Part shown: piece by piece, positions 23,985 through 30,056 of the stretch
Position numbering within the stretch: the stretch's first letter is position 1
Layout of the letters: each line of letters starts with the position of its first letter
DNA from: a virus
IMG/VR virus record: IMGVR_UViG_3300030099_003026
Coordinates: 1-36,715 of that record
DNA: 36,715 bases
Direction: 5' to 3' (one strand)
Translations under genes and position numbers: made by a program
The notes under the pieces: generated by a model
The model's input: the letters and a program-made list of their open reading frames with translations, nothing else
Told to the model about the DNA's origin: nothing
Databases searched by the model: none

Positions 23985-24971
23985 ATGGCAATTTTAGGCA
24001 GCAAAACTGGTGATACTGGATTTCCAAATATATTGTGGCAGAAATCTACTACGTGGAGTCCAGCCACTTCCATGGAGTGTATAGTCTATGTCATTGGAGG
24101 TGGTGGTAGTGGTGCCATATCAGCCGAAAACGCGAATTATTCTGCTACTGGAGGAGGTGCAGGTGCCACAGCAATTTCCAGACTCAGGCTGAGTAGCAGT
24201 GTGACGTATACGGTGACAGTGGGTGCTGGTGGCGCAGGTCACACGTCCGATGCACATCAGGCAGGTAACGCTGGTGCTAACTCTGGTTTTTCTGGTTCTG
24301 ACATAACAGACATGACCGCAAATGGTGGAGCAGCAGGGGCCATACATTCGGGGGCCGGGGGTTCAGGTGGTGCAGGTGGCGCAGCAGGATCTACGGGCAA
24401 TATCGCAAATTGGGCAGGTGGCGCAGGTGGAACTACGACATCTACTCGGAGTTGTACTGGGGGTGGTGCCGTGGGCCTGTGGGCTACGGGCCTTACGCCA
24501 ACTGAGGAATCTGGCACGGGTGACAATGGTTATCCGGTAGGTGGAAACCTGAGCCATTACGACAGAGGTGGAGTAACGCGAGAACCAACAAAGCCAACAG
24601 ACTATTTGTATCCATTACCTGTTTCGCTCACGCCATTTCCAGAGTTGTTCACTTATCTGCAATCCGATCAAAATGCCTACATCTCTGGTACGAACTACAA
24701 TGATGCACCGCTGACATACCAGGCTGGCATGCAACATGTTGGTGAAGGCTTATTTCCGCAAGGTTTCACTACATCCGATACTCAGTTTTCCGCAATGCCG
24801 AGTCCTTTCATCGGAGGAAACGGCAATAAATCGAACTATACGCACATCTATGGCTCAAAGGGTTGCATGGGGTCTGGGTCAGGAGCAATCGCCAGCAACG
24901 ATACCACAATGGATGCGTACGCTGGTGCTGGTGGAAACGGAGCCGTGATGCTGTTTCCGATAACATTGTAA
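23985..24971 (+). CDS. Glycine-rich adhesin at the fibre tip
   Basis: In this 328-aa protein the first half is dominated by Gly/Ala/Ser (GGGGSGAIS, VGAGGAGHTSD, then GAGGSGGAGGAAGS and WAGGAGGTTTS). Such segments form polyglycine-II bundles in receptor-binding proteins such as those of T-even-like phages. The second half is Pro/Tyr-rich with a different composition (FPELFTYLQSDQN). It closes with a Gly-rich edge. It follows the long fibre and probably caps it to choose the receptor. The variable loops between Gly runs would be the specificity elements. Confidence 0.6.
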   Translation: MAILGSKTGDTGFPNILWQKSTTWSPATSMECIVYVIGGGGSGAISAENANYSATGGGAGATAISRLRLSSSVTYTVTVGAGGAGHTSDAHQAGNAGANSGFSGSDITDMTANGGAAGAIHSGAGGSGGAGGAAGSTGNIANWAGGAGGTTTSTRSCTGGGAVGLWATGLTPTEESGTGDNGYPVGGNLSHYDRGGVTREPTKPTDYLYPLPVSLTPFPELFTYLQSDQNAYISGTNYNDAPLTYQAGMQHVGEGLFPQGFTTSDTQFSAMPSPFIGGNGNKSNYTHIYGSKGCMGSGSGAIASNDTTMDAYAGAGGNGAVMLFPITL

Positions 24972-24981
24972 AGGACACATT

Positions 24982-25290
24982 ATGCCAAACTACAGAATTA
25001 CGTTTCCAGATGGTACGACGAACATCATTGTAGCCGATGAGGAATTTTGTAAAACATACACGGAGTCTGGTGGATCGTACGAATTAGTGGAACCCCCAGA
25101 TCCTACAGACCGAGAATTAGAAAACCGCGCACGGATGTGGCGTGACAAACAGTTGGGTGCTACGGATTTTATTGTGCCTTTGACAGACCATCCACAGCGT
25201 GATGCGTATCTATTATATAGGCAAGCACTTCGCCAATGGCCCGAAACTTCCGAGTTTCCATCAGGCACAAAGCCCACATTAGGTAGCTAA
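24982..25290 (+). CDS. Tail fibre assembly-like protein
   Basis: This 102-aa protein has an N-terminal beta hairpin (YRITFPDGTTNIIVADEEF). The second half has the common phage pattern RDKQLGATDFIVPLTDHPQR, then AYLLYRQALRQWPE and a Phe-Pro ending, typical of fibre-associated assembly or chaperone proteins. It directly follows the adhesin. The pattern is well known but gives little about mechanism; it may help fold or attach the fibre tip. Confidence 0.6.
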   Translation: MPNYRITFPDGTTNIIVADEEFCKTYTESGGSYELVEPPDPTDRELENRARMWRDKQLGATDFIVPLTDHPQRDAYLLYRQALRQWPETSEFPSGTKPTLGS

Positions 25291-25295
25291 ACGCT

Positions 25296-25736
25296 ATGAG
25301 TCCGGCCAAGTATCCATCACCTGAGCAAATACCATCAGCAGAACGGCAACGGCGTTTGTACGTCGAGGCGGTAAAAGAGATCGAACATCTGCGTAAAATG
25401 GTGGCATCTGAAAACATAGTCGCTAAAGAGTATCGTCACGACCGAGATGAATTGAAGGGCGAACTCAAACACGCCAAGCGATCTATTGTTACACTATCCA
25501 AACGGCAAAAAGCCGCTGACGAGTCGAAGAAAGCCGCTGCCTGGTCCGGCGGTGCAACGATTTGCGTAACCATCCTATATCAACTCTGGCATACCATCGG
25601 CTTTCCATTTGCGAGAAACGGTGCTGACAAAAAATGGATGGAGTTTTGGAACCATGAGGCGGTCTACGGGGTCATTGTGTGGCTGATGACAGTGATGTTC
25701 GCTGAAGTCTACAAAGCGACCAACGGCAATAAATAA
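25296..25736 (+). CDS. Coiled-coil protein with two membrane spans, holin/spanin candidate
   Basis: In this 146-aa protein residues about 14-80 form a charged coiled coil (LRKMVASENIVAKEY, RDELKGELKHAKRS). Two hydrophobic spans follow, about 82-105 (WSGGATICVTILYQLW) and 121-139 (YGVIVWLMTVMFAEVY). Long coiled coil plus membrane spans between fibre genes and small basic genes fits a lysis protein, but the layout is not a standard holin or spanin. No lipobox is present. The endolysin gene is far away at 3558, so the lysis genes would be split. Confidence 0.5.
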   Translation: MSPAKYPSPEQIPSAERQRRLYVEAVKEIEHLRKMVASENIVAKEYRHDRDELKGELKHAKRSIVTLSKRQKAADESKKAAAWSGGATICVTILYQLWHTIGFPFARNGADKKWMEFWNHEAVYGVIVWLMTVMFAEVYKATNGNK

Positions 25737-25737
25737 A

Positions 25738-25866
25738 ATGAACCGCTTTTGGTCGTGGTTGGAAAAATTGTTAAACCGAAAGCGTCTAAAAGACAAACGT
25801 AGCCCACAGGCGCGGATGGCAAAAAAGAATGGAAAAAGAAGCCGCAGAAGCGTTACAAAGATTTAG
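25738..25866 (+). CDS. 42-aa very basic peptide
   Basis: The ATG at 25738 lies two bases after the previous stop, and the frame ends at TAG 25866, overlapping the next gene by 38 bases in another frame. The peptide begins MNRFWSWLEK and then turns strongly basic (NRKRLKDKRSP, then KKNGKRSRRS). An aromatic amphipathic start followed by a basic tail suggests a membrane-surface or nucleic-acid contact. No ribosome site is clear. Coupling to the neighbour makes it plausible but not certain. Confidence 0.4.
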   Translation: MNRFWSWLEKLLNRKRLKDKRSPQARMAKKNGKRSRRSVTKI

Positions 25867-26224
25867 TGAACAGTCCGGTATCGGTCTGCTTATAGAACAG
25901 TATTCTTGGCTGTTTGTGGTTGGGTTTGCGCTCTTGTTTTTGAAAAACTCAATAGAGAATATACTGGCCGGATGCGCGGTGTTTTTTGGCAGTAAATATG
26001 ACGAGAATCAGACATGTTGGATACAGGTAGGCGGTGATCGAAGACCGGCAAGAATTAGCAAAACAGCAATAACGACTACCACGTTTTACGTGTATGAGAC
26101 AGACGAGGCTGGAGCCATCATAGGTGGCACGTTACTGAGTGTGGCAAACAACGAATTAGGATCGTTACGCATCGAACGACAACTCGACAAATTGGATTTA
26201 GGCACATCTAACAAAGGAGGCTAA
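25829..26224 (+). CDS. Small MscS-like membrane protein
   Basis: This 131-aa protein has one long hydrophobic stretch at about 25-54 (YSWLFVVGFALLFLKNSIEN, then ILAGCAVFFG). A short beta domain follows, with ITTTTFYVYE and GGTLLSVANNEL. The order NILAG, beta strands with a Thr-rich strand, then xxxxANxxL follows the TM3 helix and beta domain of MscS mechanosensitive channels (NIIAG ... PNxxL). It lacks the first two membrane helices and the large cage. If the likeness holds, it could form or alter a pore, for example as an unusual holin, or modulate the host channel. This is recognised by pattern only. Confidence 0.5.
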   Translation: MEKEAAEALQRFSEQSGIGLLIEQYSWLFVVGFALLFLKNSIENILAGCAVFFGSKYDENQTCWIQVGGDRRPARISKTAITTTTFYVYETDEAGAIIGGTLLSVANNELGSLRIERQLDKLDLGTSNKGG

Positions 26225-26225
26225 C

Positions 26226-26333
26226 ATGCCAATGGTAAAAGGTCAGAAATATCCATATACTGCAAAAGGTAAAAAAGCTGCTGCTAAAGCTAAAAACAAA
26301 GCCAAGCCAAAGAGCAAAAAACGAGGTCGCTAA
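26226..26333 (+). CDS. 35-aa Lys-rich peptide
   Basis: A perfect AGGAGG precedes the ATG at 26226. The peptide begins MPMVKGQKYPYTAKG and continues as nearly pure Lys/Ala (KKAAAKAKNKAKPKSKK), ending RGR. It resembles histone H1-like tails and could bind nucleic acid. It is the first of four adjacent tiny basic proteins joined by start/stop overlaps. I recall Lys-rich peptides of this kind next to the following two proteins in marine phages. Confidence 0.65.
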   Translation: MPMVKGQKYPYTAKGKKAAAKAKNKAKPKSKKRGR

Positions 26334-26491
26334 TGCCAGCAAAAAAATTAACGACACGGCAGCAAAATGCACTGAGCAGACATGCCAAACATCACACCGC
26401 AAAACACATGGCTGAGATGCGGAAATCAATGAGAGCAGGATCAACATTCACTGCTGCTCACAAAAAAGCAATGGGCAAGGTCGGTCGCTGA
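26333..26491 (+). CDS. 52-aa basic His-rich protein (marine-phage type)
   Basis: The ATG at 26333 overlaps the previous stop (TAATG). The protein begins MPAKKLTTRQQNAL and contains HAKHHTAKHMAEM followed by a MRAGSTFTAAHKKAM block. I recall this pattern (KHM..M...M..G..F..AH..A) as a conserved small protein of marine cyanophages and related phages, function unknown. High Lys/His/Arg content is compatible with binding DNA or other virion parts. Its stop overlaps the next start. Confidence 0.6.
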   Translation: MPAKKLTTRQQNALSRHAKHHTAKHMAEMRKSMRAGSTFTAAHKKAMGKVGR

Positions 26492-26778
26492 TGCCAGCAA
26501 AACGAGATCCGAAACTTGCAAGAGCAGGGGTCAGCGCCTACAACAAACCCAAGCGAACGCCTAACCACAAAACCAAGTCGCATGTGGTAGTGGCTAAGTC
26601 GGGCGGTCAAACCAAAACCATTCGATTCGGGCAACAAGGTGTCAGGGGGGCCGGTAAAAACCCTACGTCAGCAAAGCAAAAAGCACGGCGTAAATCCTAC
26701 TACGCGAGACACAATGCTCAAGACTCTAAACCATCTAAAATGTCGGCTCGTTATTGGTCGCATAAAACGAAGTGGTGA
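26491..26778 (+). CDS. 95-aa basic protein (marine-phage type)
   Basis: The ATG at 26491 overlaps the previous stop. It has KPKRTPNHKTKSHVVVAK at 19-36, then TKTIRFGQQGVRGAGKNP, a KARRKSYYARHN run and a final SARYWSHKTKW. This exact succession (SHVVVA, FGQQGV, GAGKNP, YW..K.KW) matches a small protein I remember from many marine phages, with no assigned function. It is very basic. Conservation of the motif suggests a virion or DNA-packaging role rather than a host-specific one. Confidence 0.65.
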   Translation: MPAKRDPKLARAGVSAYNKPKRTPNHKTKSHVVVAKSGGQTKTIRFGQQGVRGAGKNPTSAKQKARRKSYYARHNAQDSKPSKMSARYWSHKTKW

Positions 26779-26781
26779 TCT

Positions 26782-26931
26782 ATGGCTAAACGAGGACTAT
26801 ACGCGAATATCCATGCCAAACGTAAGCGCATAGCCGGTGGGTCGGGTGAGAAGATGCGTAAACCCGGCACTAAAGGTGCGCCTACTGCAAAGGCATTTCG
26901 TGCAAGCAAAAAGACAGCAAAAAAACGATAG
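26782..26931 (+). CDS. 49-aa basic GLYANIHAKRKRI protein
   Basis: The ATG at 26782 sits three bases after the previous stop. The peptide begins MAKRGLYANIHAKRKRIAGG and includes SGEKMRKPGTKGAPTA. This motif is one I recognise from marine phage and pelagiphage genomes as a ubiquitous short protein of unknown function. It is very basic with several glycines. It is the last of the basic cluster; a coiled-coil gene follows after 30 bases. Confidence 0.65.
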   Translation: MAKRGLYANIHAKRKRIAGGSGEKMRKPGTKGAPTAKAFRASKKTAKKR

Positions 26932-26961
26932 AGAAACTCAACTAACCCACAGGAGAGGAAG

Positions 26962-27162
26962 ATGACCGAATCGGCTGTTGTAAACAAAATCGACGAGCTA
27001 ACAAACAACCGTCAGGAAGCGCTCCAGATGCTCCAGGAGGCGCAAACAAAAGTCACGGAACTGAACGCCCTGATACAACGTCAAAGCGGCGCAATAACGG
27101 CACTGGAGAGCCTACAAGAGGATGCCAGTGCGGAAAGCGAAAACGATGAAACTTCTGAATGA
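26962..27162 (+). CDS. 66-aa coiled-coil protein
   Basis: AGGAG precedes the ATG at 26962. The sequence is a single predicted coiled coil from about residue 8 to 50 (ELTNNRQEALQMLQEAQTKV, then ELNALIQRQSG) with an acidic tail. It resembles small phage coiled-coil proteins near lysis genes, but nothing fixes a role. Its end overlaps the start of the next gene in another frame. Confidence 0.6.
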   Translation: MTESAVVNKIDELTNNRQEALQMLQEAQTKVTELNALIQRQSGAITALESLQEDASAESENDETSE

Positions 27163-27316
27163 TTTGAAAAAAAAATTAGGTAGCCGAAAACTCGGCGTAA
27201 CCGCTGCCATCACAGCAGCAGCCGGAACCGGTGCCGTTGAGGTCACATGGCCCATCGCTCTGGTAGCCGCAGCGTATGTGCTGGGTCAAGCCTATGTAGA
27301 TGCCCACGCTAAATAA
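27146..27316 (+). CDS. Holin-like small membrane protein
   Basis: I start at ATG 27146 (56 aa); an upstream ATG at 27122 would add 8 basic residues. The N-terminus is basic (MKLLNDLKKKLGSRKLG), followed by a hydrophobic, Ala-rich stretch of about 30 residues (VTAAITAAAGTGAVEVTWPI, then ALVAAAYVLG). This basic-then-hydrophobic layout with SRKLGVT and AAYVLGQAY is seen in phage holin-like proteins. It ends the plus-strand block, shortly before a hairpin between converging operons. It could be the holin for the endolysin at 3558. Confidence 0.55.
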   Translation: MKLLNDLKKKLGSRKLGVTAAITAAAGTGAVEVTWPIALVAAAYVLGQAYVDAHAK

Positions 27317-27322
27317 CAAATG

Positions 27323-27383
27323 GCCGTGCCGGGCTTTAACTTCTTGTGGCGATTCGTGTGGGTGTTGCCACGCCCGGTGCGGC
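27323..27383. terminator. Nested inverted repeat between converging operons
   Basis: The outer arms GCCGTGCCGGGC (27323-27334) and GCCCGGTGCGGC (27372-27383) pair over all 12 positions, with two G-T pairs. Inside them GTGGC (27346-27350) pairs with GCCAC (27367-27371). No T run follows on either strand, so this is not a plain Rho-independent terminator. It lies between the plus late block and the minus integrase. It may block collisions between converging transcription or act as a structured RNA. Confidence 0.5.
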
Positions 27384-27390
27384 TCTTGTG

Positions 27391-28644
27391 TTAGGCTGAT
27401 TTGATGACTTCTAAATTGGTATCTCCAGGATCTCCATATCCGTCCAGTTTGCTGACGGCCTCTTTTTGTAAGTTGTCTTCTTCTTTTGCATAGCGCATCA
27501 TCATTGAATGCGATGACCATCCACCCATTCGCATCAAAACGCTATCTTTTACGTCATTGTTTTTCGCCATGTCCGTTGCCCATGTATGGCGCATTAGATG
27601 GCGTGTAACTTTCTCAATCGTCCATCTTTTTTCGCCTTTAAATTTTTCAGTAGCTTTGGTCAACTTGGCAACTGCTTTGTCTATTGCTTTAGCGATGCTC
27701 ATGTGCGGTATGATTAAATCGTTAAGGTTTTTATCAGATGGCCATACAATAACCCTGCGGTTGTTAATTACCCATTCTGTTCCACTCCGCATCTCTTCTA
27801 ACTTTTCACTTATGTAACGGGTCATGTATATTTTTCTGCCTTCATCACGCTTGCTTAGTTTAGTTCCTTTTTCGTTAGCTGCTCGTAGTTGTATGTAGCC
27901 GATAGATCCGTCGTCAGGCCATTTAACATCACGCCATTTCAAGCTATGCAGTTCACTGGCTCTCATACCTGTATAACGAAGAAAGCACATAATGACACGC
28001 ACGTAAGGGGGTAGATATGACAACATCATTTCAAACTGTTTTTGTGTCAGTGGTTCTTTCTCTTCGACAACTTCTTCTACGTGTATCACATCATCCATAG
28101 GCCAACGATTTATATAGTTCTTTTGTTCAGCAAGGTGCATAACGCACGATATAAAAGATTTATAACGATTGCGCGAAGATTCCTTCCAGCCACCTTCCAA
28201 ACCACGTATACCTTTTTTACTCTTCTTTGCTAAATAATCAGAGATAAATTCGCCCGTCATCGACTGCACTGGCACGTTGCCAAGATCCGGTGCAAGACAC
28301 GTTAATTTTGACCGTTCTTGTTTTAGTGTTTCATCGGATTTCTTCCAAGCTGGTCTGAGTTTTCTTTTTTTAAGTAGAGGGGTTTCTTTCGTATCGCCGT
28401 TAAAGTATTCTTCGGCAACTTGGGCAAAGGTTACGCCTCTGTTTTTTTTGACCTCTTGCACTTTATCAAATGTGCCACCTTCAATTGCCTCGTTTAATTC
28501 TTTTGCCTTGATTTTTGCTACATGCAAGTTTTCGCACTTTAAAGACTTCCATTTTCTAATACCATTTTGTCGCCAATAGGCAGTCCAAGTGTTTCCGCGC
28601 TTAAAGTAAGTAACACTGCCCTGATTATATTTTTTAGCAGCCAT
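27391..28644 (-). CDS. int: Tyrosine integrase with arm-binding domain
   Basis: The 417-aa protein starts at ATG 28644, with GGAGG just upstream; an ATG at 28656 adds four residues. The N-terminus is a beta-rich arm-binding domain (GSVTYFKRGNTWTAYWRQ), the middle is the core-binding domain, and the catalytic part has Arg in YTGMRASEL, the box HLMRHTWAT and a late GGWSSHSMMMRYAK with the Tyr nucleophile. This is the lambda/P4-like class that integrates phage DNA at tRNA genes. It lies next to attP, with paired arm repeats on both sides, and downstream of the excisionase gene, separated by a terminator. Confidence 0.92.
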   Translation of the reverse strand: MAAKKYNQGSVTYFKRGNTWTAYWRQNGIRKWKSLKCENLHVAKIKAKELNEAIEGGTFDKVQEVKKNRGVTFAQVAEEYFNGDTKETPLLKKRKLRPAWKKSDETLKQERSKLTCLAPDLGNVPVQSMTGEFISDYLAKKSKKGIRGLEGGWKESSRNRYKSFISCVMHLAEQKNYINRWPMDDVIHVEEVVEEKEPLTQKQFEMMLSYLPPYVRVIMCFLRYTGMRASELHSLKWRDVKWPDDGSIGYIQLRAANEKGTKLSKRDEGRKIYMTRYISEKLEEMRSGTEWVINNRRVIVWPSDKNLNDLIIPHMSIAKAIDKAVAKLTKATEKFKGEKRWTIEKVTRHLMRHTWATDMAKNNDVKDSVLMRMGGWSSHSMMMRYAKEEDNLQKEAVSKLDGYGDPGDTNLEVIKSA

Positions 28645-28660
28645 TCTTTCCTCCATGTTT

Positions 28661-28678
28661 TGCTACCGAAATGCTACC
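28661..28678. repeat. Left arm-type sites: TGCTACC twice, 11 bp apart
   Basis: TGCTACC occurs at 28661-28667 and 28672-28678, in the same orientation and 11 bp apart (about one helical turn). The identical pair occurs at 28914-28931 on the other side of the tRNA segment, also 11 bp apart. Paired, equally spaced direct repeats flanking a crossover core are the hallmark of integrase arm sites. A related TGCTACG lies at 28711. Confidence 0.75.
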
Positions 28679-28723
28679 ATAAGAGAGCATTTGCCGGTAT
28701 GCGTGTGGGTTGCTACGTAGGAA

Positions 28724-28752
28724 AATATAGCTATCTTTATACTGCTATACAA
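28724..28752 (-). promoter_or_regulatory. Possible integrase promoter
   Basis: On the minus strand TTGTAT (28747-28752) is separated by 17 bases from TATATT (28724-28729), a five-of-six -10. It lies about 80 bases before the integrase start. A small palindrome GCAC-AAA-GTGC at 28753-28763 sits directly upstream and shares its half-sites with the repressor promoter operator at 34885-34902. Confidence 0.4.
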
Positions 28753-28804
28753 GCACAAAGTGCATAAGTTGTTGTTTTTATTAAAAGCTCAAATCTCTAC
28801 GTTA

Positions 28805-28854
28805 AGTGACTGTTAATCACTTGGTCGTTGGTTCGAATCCAACCGCCGGAGCCA
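28805..28854 (+). other. attP: attP core: 3' end of tRNA-Asn(GTT)
   Basis: The 50 bases reproduce the 3' part of a tRNA gene: anticodon stem AGTGA/TCACT (28805-28809, 28817-28821) with loop CTGTTAA holding anticodon GTT, variable region TGGTC, T arm GTTGG-TTCGAAT-CCAAC (28827-28843), 3' acceptor strand CGCCGGA, discriminator G and CCA. The 5' half is absent, so this is not a working tRNA but the phage copy that restores the host tRNA-Asn gene on integration. The flanking repeats and neighbouring int and xis complete the site. Confidence 0.85.
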
Positions 28855-28859
28855 TAAAA

Positions 28860-28895
28860 AACAACCACTTACATTAATTTGTAGGTGGTTGTTTT
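28860..28895. terminator. Bidirectional terminator beside attP
   Basis: The stem AACAACCACTTACA / TGTAGGTGGTTGTT (14 bp, one wobble) has a 6-base loop, with TTTT on the plus side and six T on the minus side. On the plus strand it would end the rebuilt host tRNA transcript; on the minus strand it lies between xis and int and could uncouple them. Confidence 0.75.
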
Positions 28896-28913
28896 GGTTT
28901 AAAGTAGGCCGTT

Positions 28914-28931
28914 TGCTACCATAATGCTACC
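28914..28931. repeat. Right arm-type sites: TGCTACC twice, 11 bp apart
   Basis: TGCTACC occurs at 28914-28920 and 28925-28931, with the same orientation and spacing as the left pair. The second copy overlaps the stop codon of the excisionase gene. With the left pair these make a complete P/P' arm layout around the tRNA-Asn core. Confidence 0.75.
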
Positions 28932-29133
28932 GTTCGATTCCGTTGCCCCCTTGTTTACGGTCGGCAACAAACTGTTGAACATCAGCCAAATCAAAGCGAG
29001 TTGATGCAGAAATTTTAATAAAAGGCAATTCACCGATTGCTTTCAGTGCATAAACTTTGTTGATAGAAATGGACAACATCTCTGCCACTTCCGGCACGGT
29101 CAGCAATTTGAGTTGGTCTGTTTTATCTGTCAT
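28927..29133 (-). CDS. xis: Excisionase-like MerR/HTH_17 protein
   Basis: The 68-aa protein begins MTDKTDQLKLLTVPEVAEML at ATG 29133, after GGAG with 8-base spacing. It has a single winged helix of the excisionase type (VPEVAEMLSISINKVYALKA, then PFIKISASTRFDLADV), ending in a basic tail. Such proteins bend attachment-site DNA and direct integrase to excise. Its stop codon overlaps the right arm site of attP. This layout (xis, attP, int) is the standard excision module; a terminator separates xis from int. Confidence 0.75.
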   Translation of the reverse strand: MTDKTDQLKLLTVPEVAEMLSISINKVYALKAIGELPFIKISASTRFDLADVQQFVADRKQGGNGIER

Positions 29134-29393
29134 TCGCTTTTCTCCAGGACAACGGTTCGATACCGGTCAGACAATGCGACTCTTGGCCCGTATGCTAAAT
29201 GACCCTTTTTCTGCAAACGGTTTATCTGGGTGCTGACAGAGAACGTGGACTTCAAGCCAAGCTCTTCGCATATCTGCCGGATGGTCGGTGTGCGATTGTG
29301 TTCCTCTAAGTGTCGCCGTATGACATCCAGCACCCGTTGTTGTGCCGGAGTCACTGGCGTGTTGTGCGTATCTCGAAATTGTCGTTTATCCAT
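29130..29393 (-). CDS. LexA-type winged-helix DNA-binding protein
   Basis: The 87-aa protein starts at ATG 29393 after GAGGAG with 6-base spacing. Residues about 15-70 match the LexA DNA-binding domain: TPAQQRVLDVIRRHLEEH, TPTIRQICEELGLKS, then VSTQINRLQKKGHL. The peptidase half of LexA is absent, so it would bind DNA without self-cleavage. It may be a small repressor acting in the early region. Its stop overlaps the xis start (ATGA). Confidence 0.7.
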   Translation of the reverse strand: MDKRQFRDTHNTPVTPAQQRVLDVIRRHLEEHNRTPTIRQICEELGLKSTFSVSTQINRLQKKGHLAYGPRVALSDRYRTVVLEKSE

Positions 29394-29625
29394 CGGTTGC
29401 TCCTCTGTATTGTATTTCTCCGTCTATGGTATTTCGCAAAAGTTCAATTTCTTCTTCATCAATTTTGTTTGTGATGTCGTCGTCGTTCCAAGTTATTTTG
29501 ATGTTGCCAGCATACTGCCCCTCGCTTGGCTCATCAAAACGAGCATCGCGGTTCTCGCCTAAAATGTCGGCGGTGATGACAACCGGTATGGTTATCTCAT
29601 ATTGGATTTCTATTTCATCTGGCAT
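29386..29625 (-). CDS. Unknown 79-aa acidic protein
   Basis: The frame starts at ATG 29625 and ends by overlapping the LexA-like start. The protein begins MPDEIEIQYEITIPVVITAD and is very acidic, with a second strand-rich segment (YAGNIKITWND). It looks like a small beta protein. The ribosome site is weak, but overlaps on both sides and steady codon use support it. No family is recognised; an acidic protein among DNA-binding genes could be a DNA mimic or modulator, which is conjecture. Confidence 0.5.
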   Translation of the reverse strand: MPDEIEIQYEITIPVVITADILGENRDARFDEPSEGQYAGNIKITWNDDDITNKIDEEEIELLRNTIDGEIQYRGATDG

Positions 29626-30056
29626 AAATATTCCGATTCGTTTTTAAGTGCGTCCATCACATCTTCGTGCAGCATTTTTAAATCAATTAAAATGGACGTT
29701 GTGTAAGGAAAATTTGTGCTGGTGTGCCACGATACTTTTACAGCCAAATCTGACGTAACATAGAGCGACATATATCGTGATGAGCTTTTCGTTTCATCTA
29801 AATACCTCTTAATGCCAATGTTCAATAACTCTGCTTTGAATGATAGCTTTTTTGGAGCTACGCCAAGCCTTTGCAAGTTCCACGCAAGTTTAGTCATCAT
29901 AAGGTTTGCAATGCTGTAGCGTCTGGTCGTGCCGGTGCCGGGTCGCTGGTCGTGATGATCGACGATCTGCAAATCGGCAAACGCGGTAAGTCTGCGTACG
30001 GGTATGCTAAACATGTGTGAAACTTGTGCCGTGCCGAGTATGGGTAGGTTGTGCAT
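29610..30056 (-). CDS. MerR-like HTH protein, 148 aa
   Basis: ATG 30056 is preceded by GGAG with 8-base spacing. The N-terminus fits a MerR-type winged helix (AQVSHMFSIPVRRLTAFADL, then GTTRRYSIANLMMTKLAW, about 10-60). The rest is beta/helical with a VSWHTSTNFPYTTSILID block and ends in a charged helix. A signal-binding domain is possible. It is likely a regulator of the early block. Its end overlaps the 79-aa gene by 16 bases, and its start overlaps the methyltransferase stop. Confidence 0.6.
   Translation of the reverse strand: MHNLPILGTAQVSHMFSIPVRRLTAFADLQIVDHHDQRPGTGTTRRYSIANLMMTKLAWNLQRLGVAPKKLSFKAELLNIGIKRYLDETKSSSRYMSLYVTSDLAVKVSWHTSTNFPYTTSILIDLKMLHEDVMDALKNESEYLCQMK

Noticed and set aside
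28805-28854. Functional tRNA gene
   Set aside because: Only the anticodon arm to CCA is present; the D arm and 5' acceptor strand are missing, so it is an attachment core.
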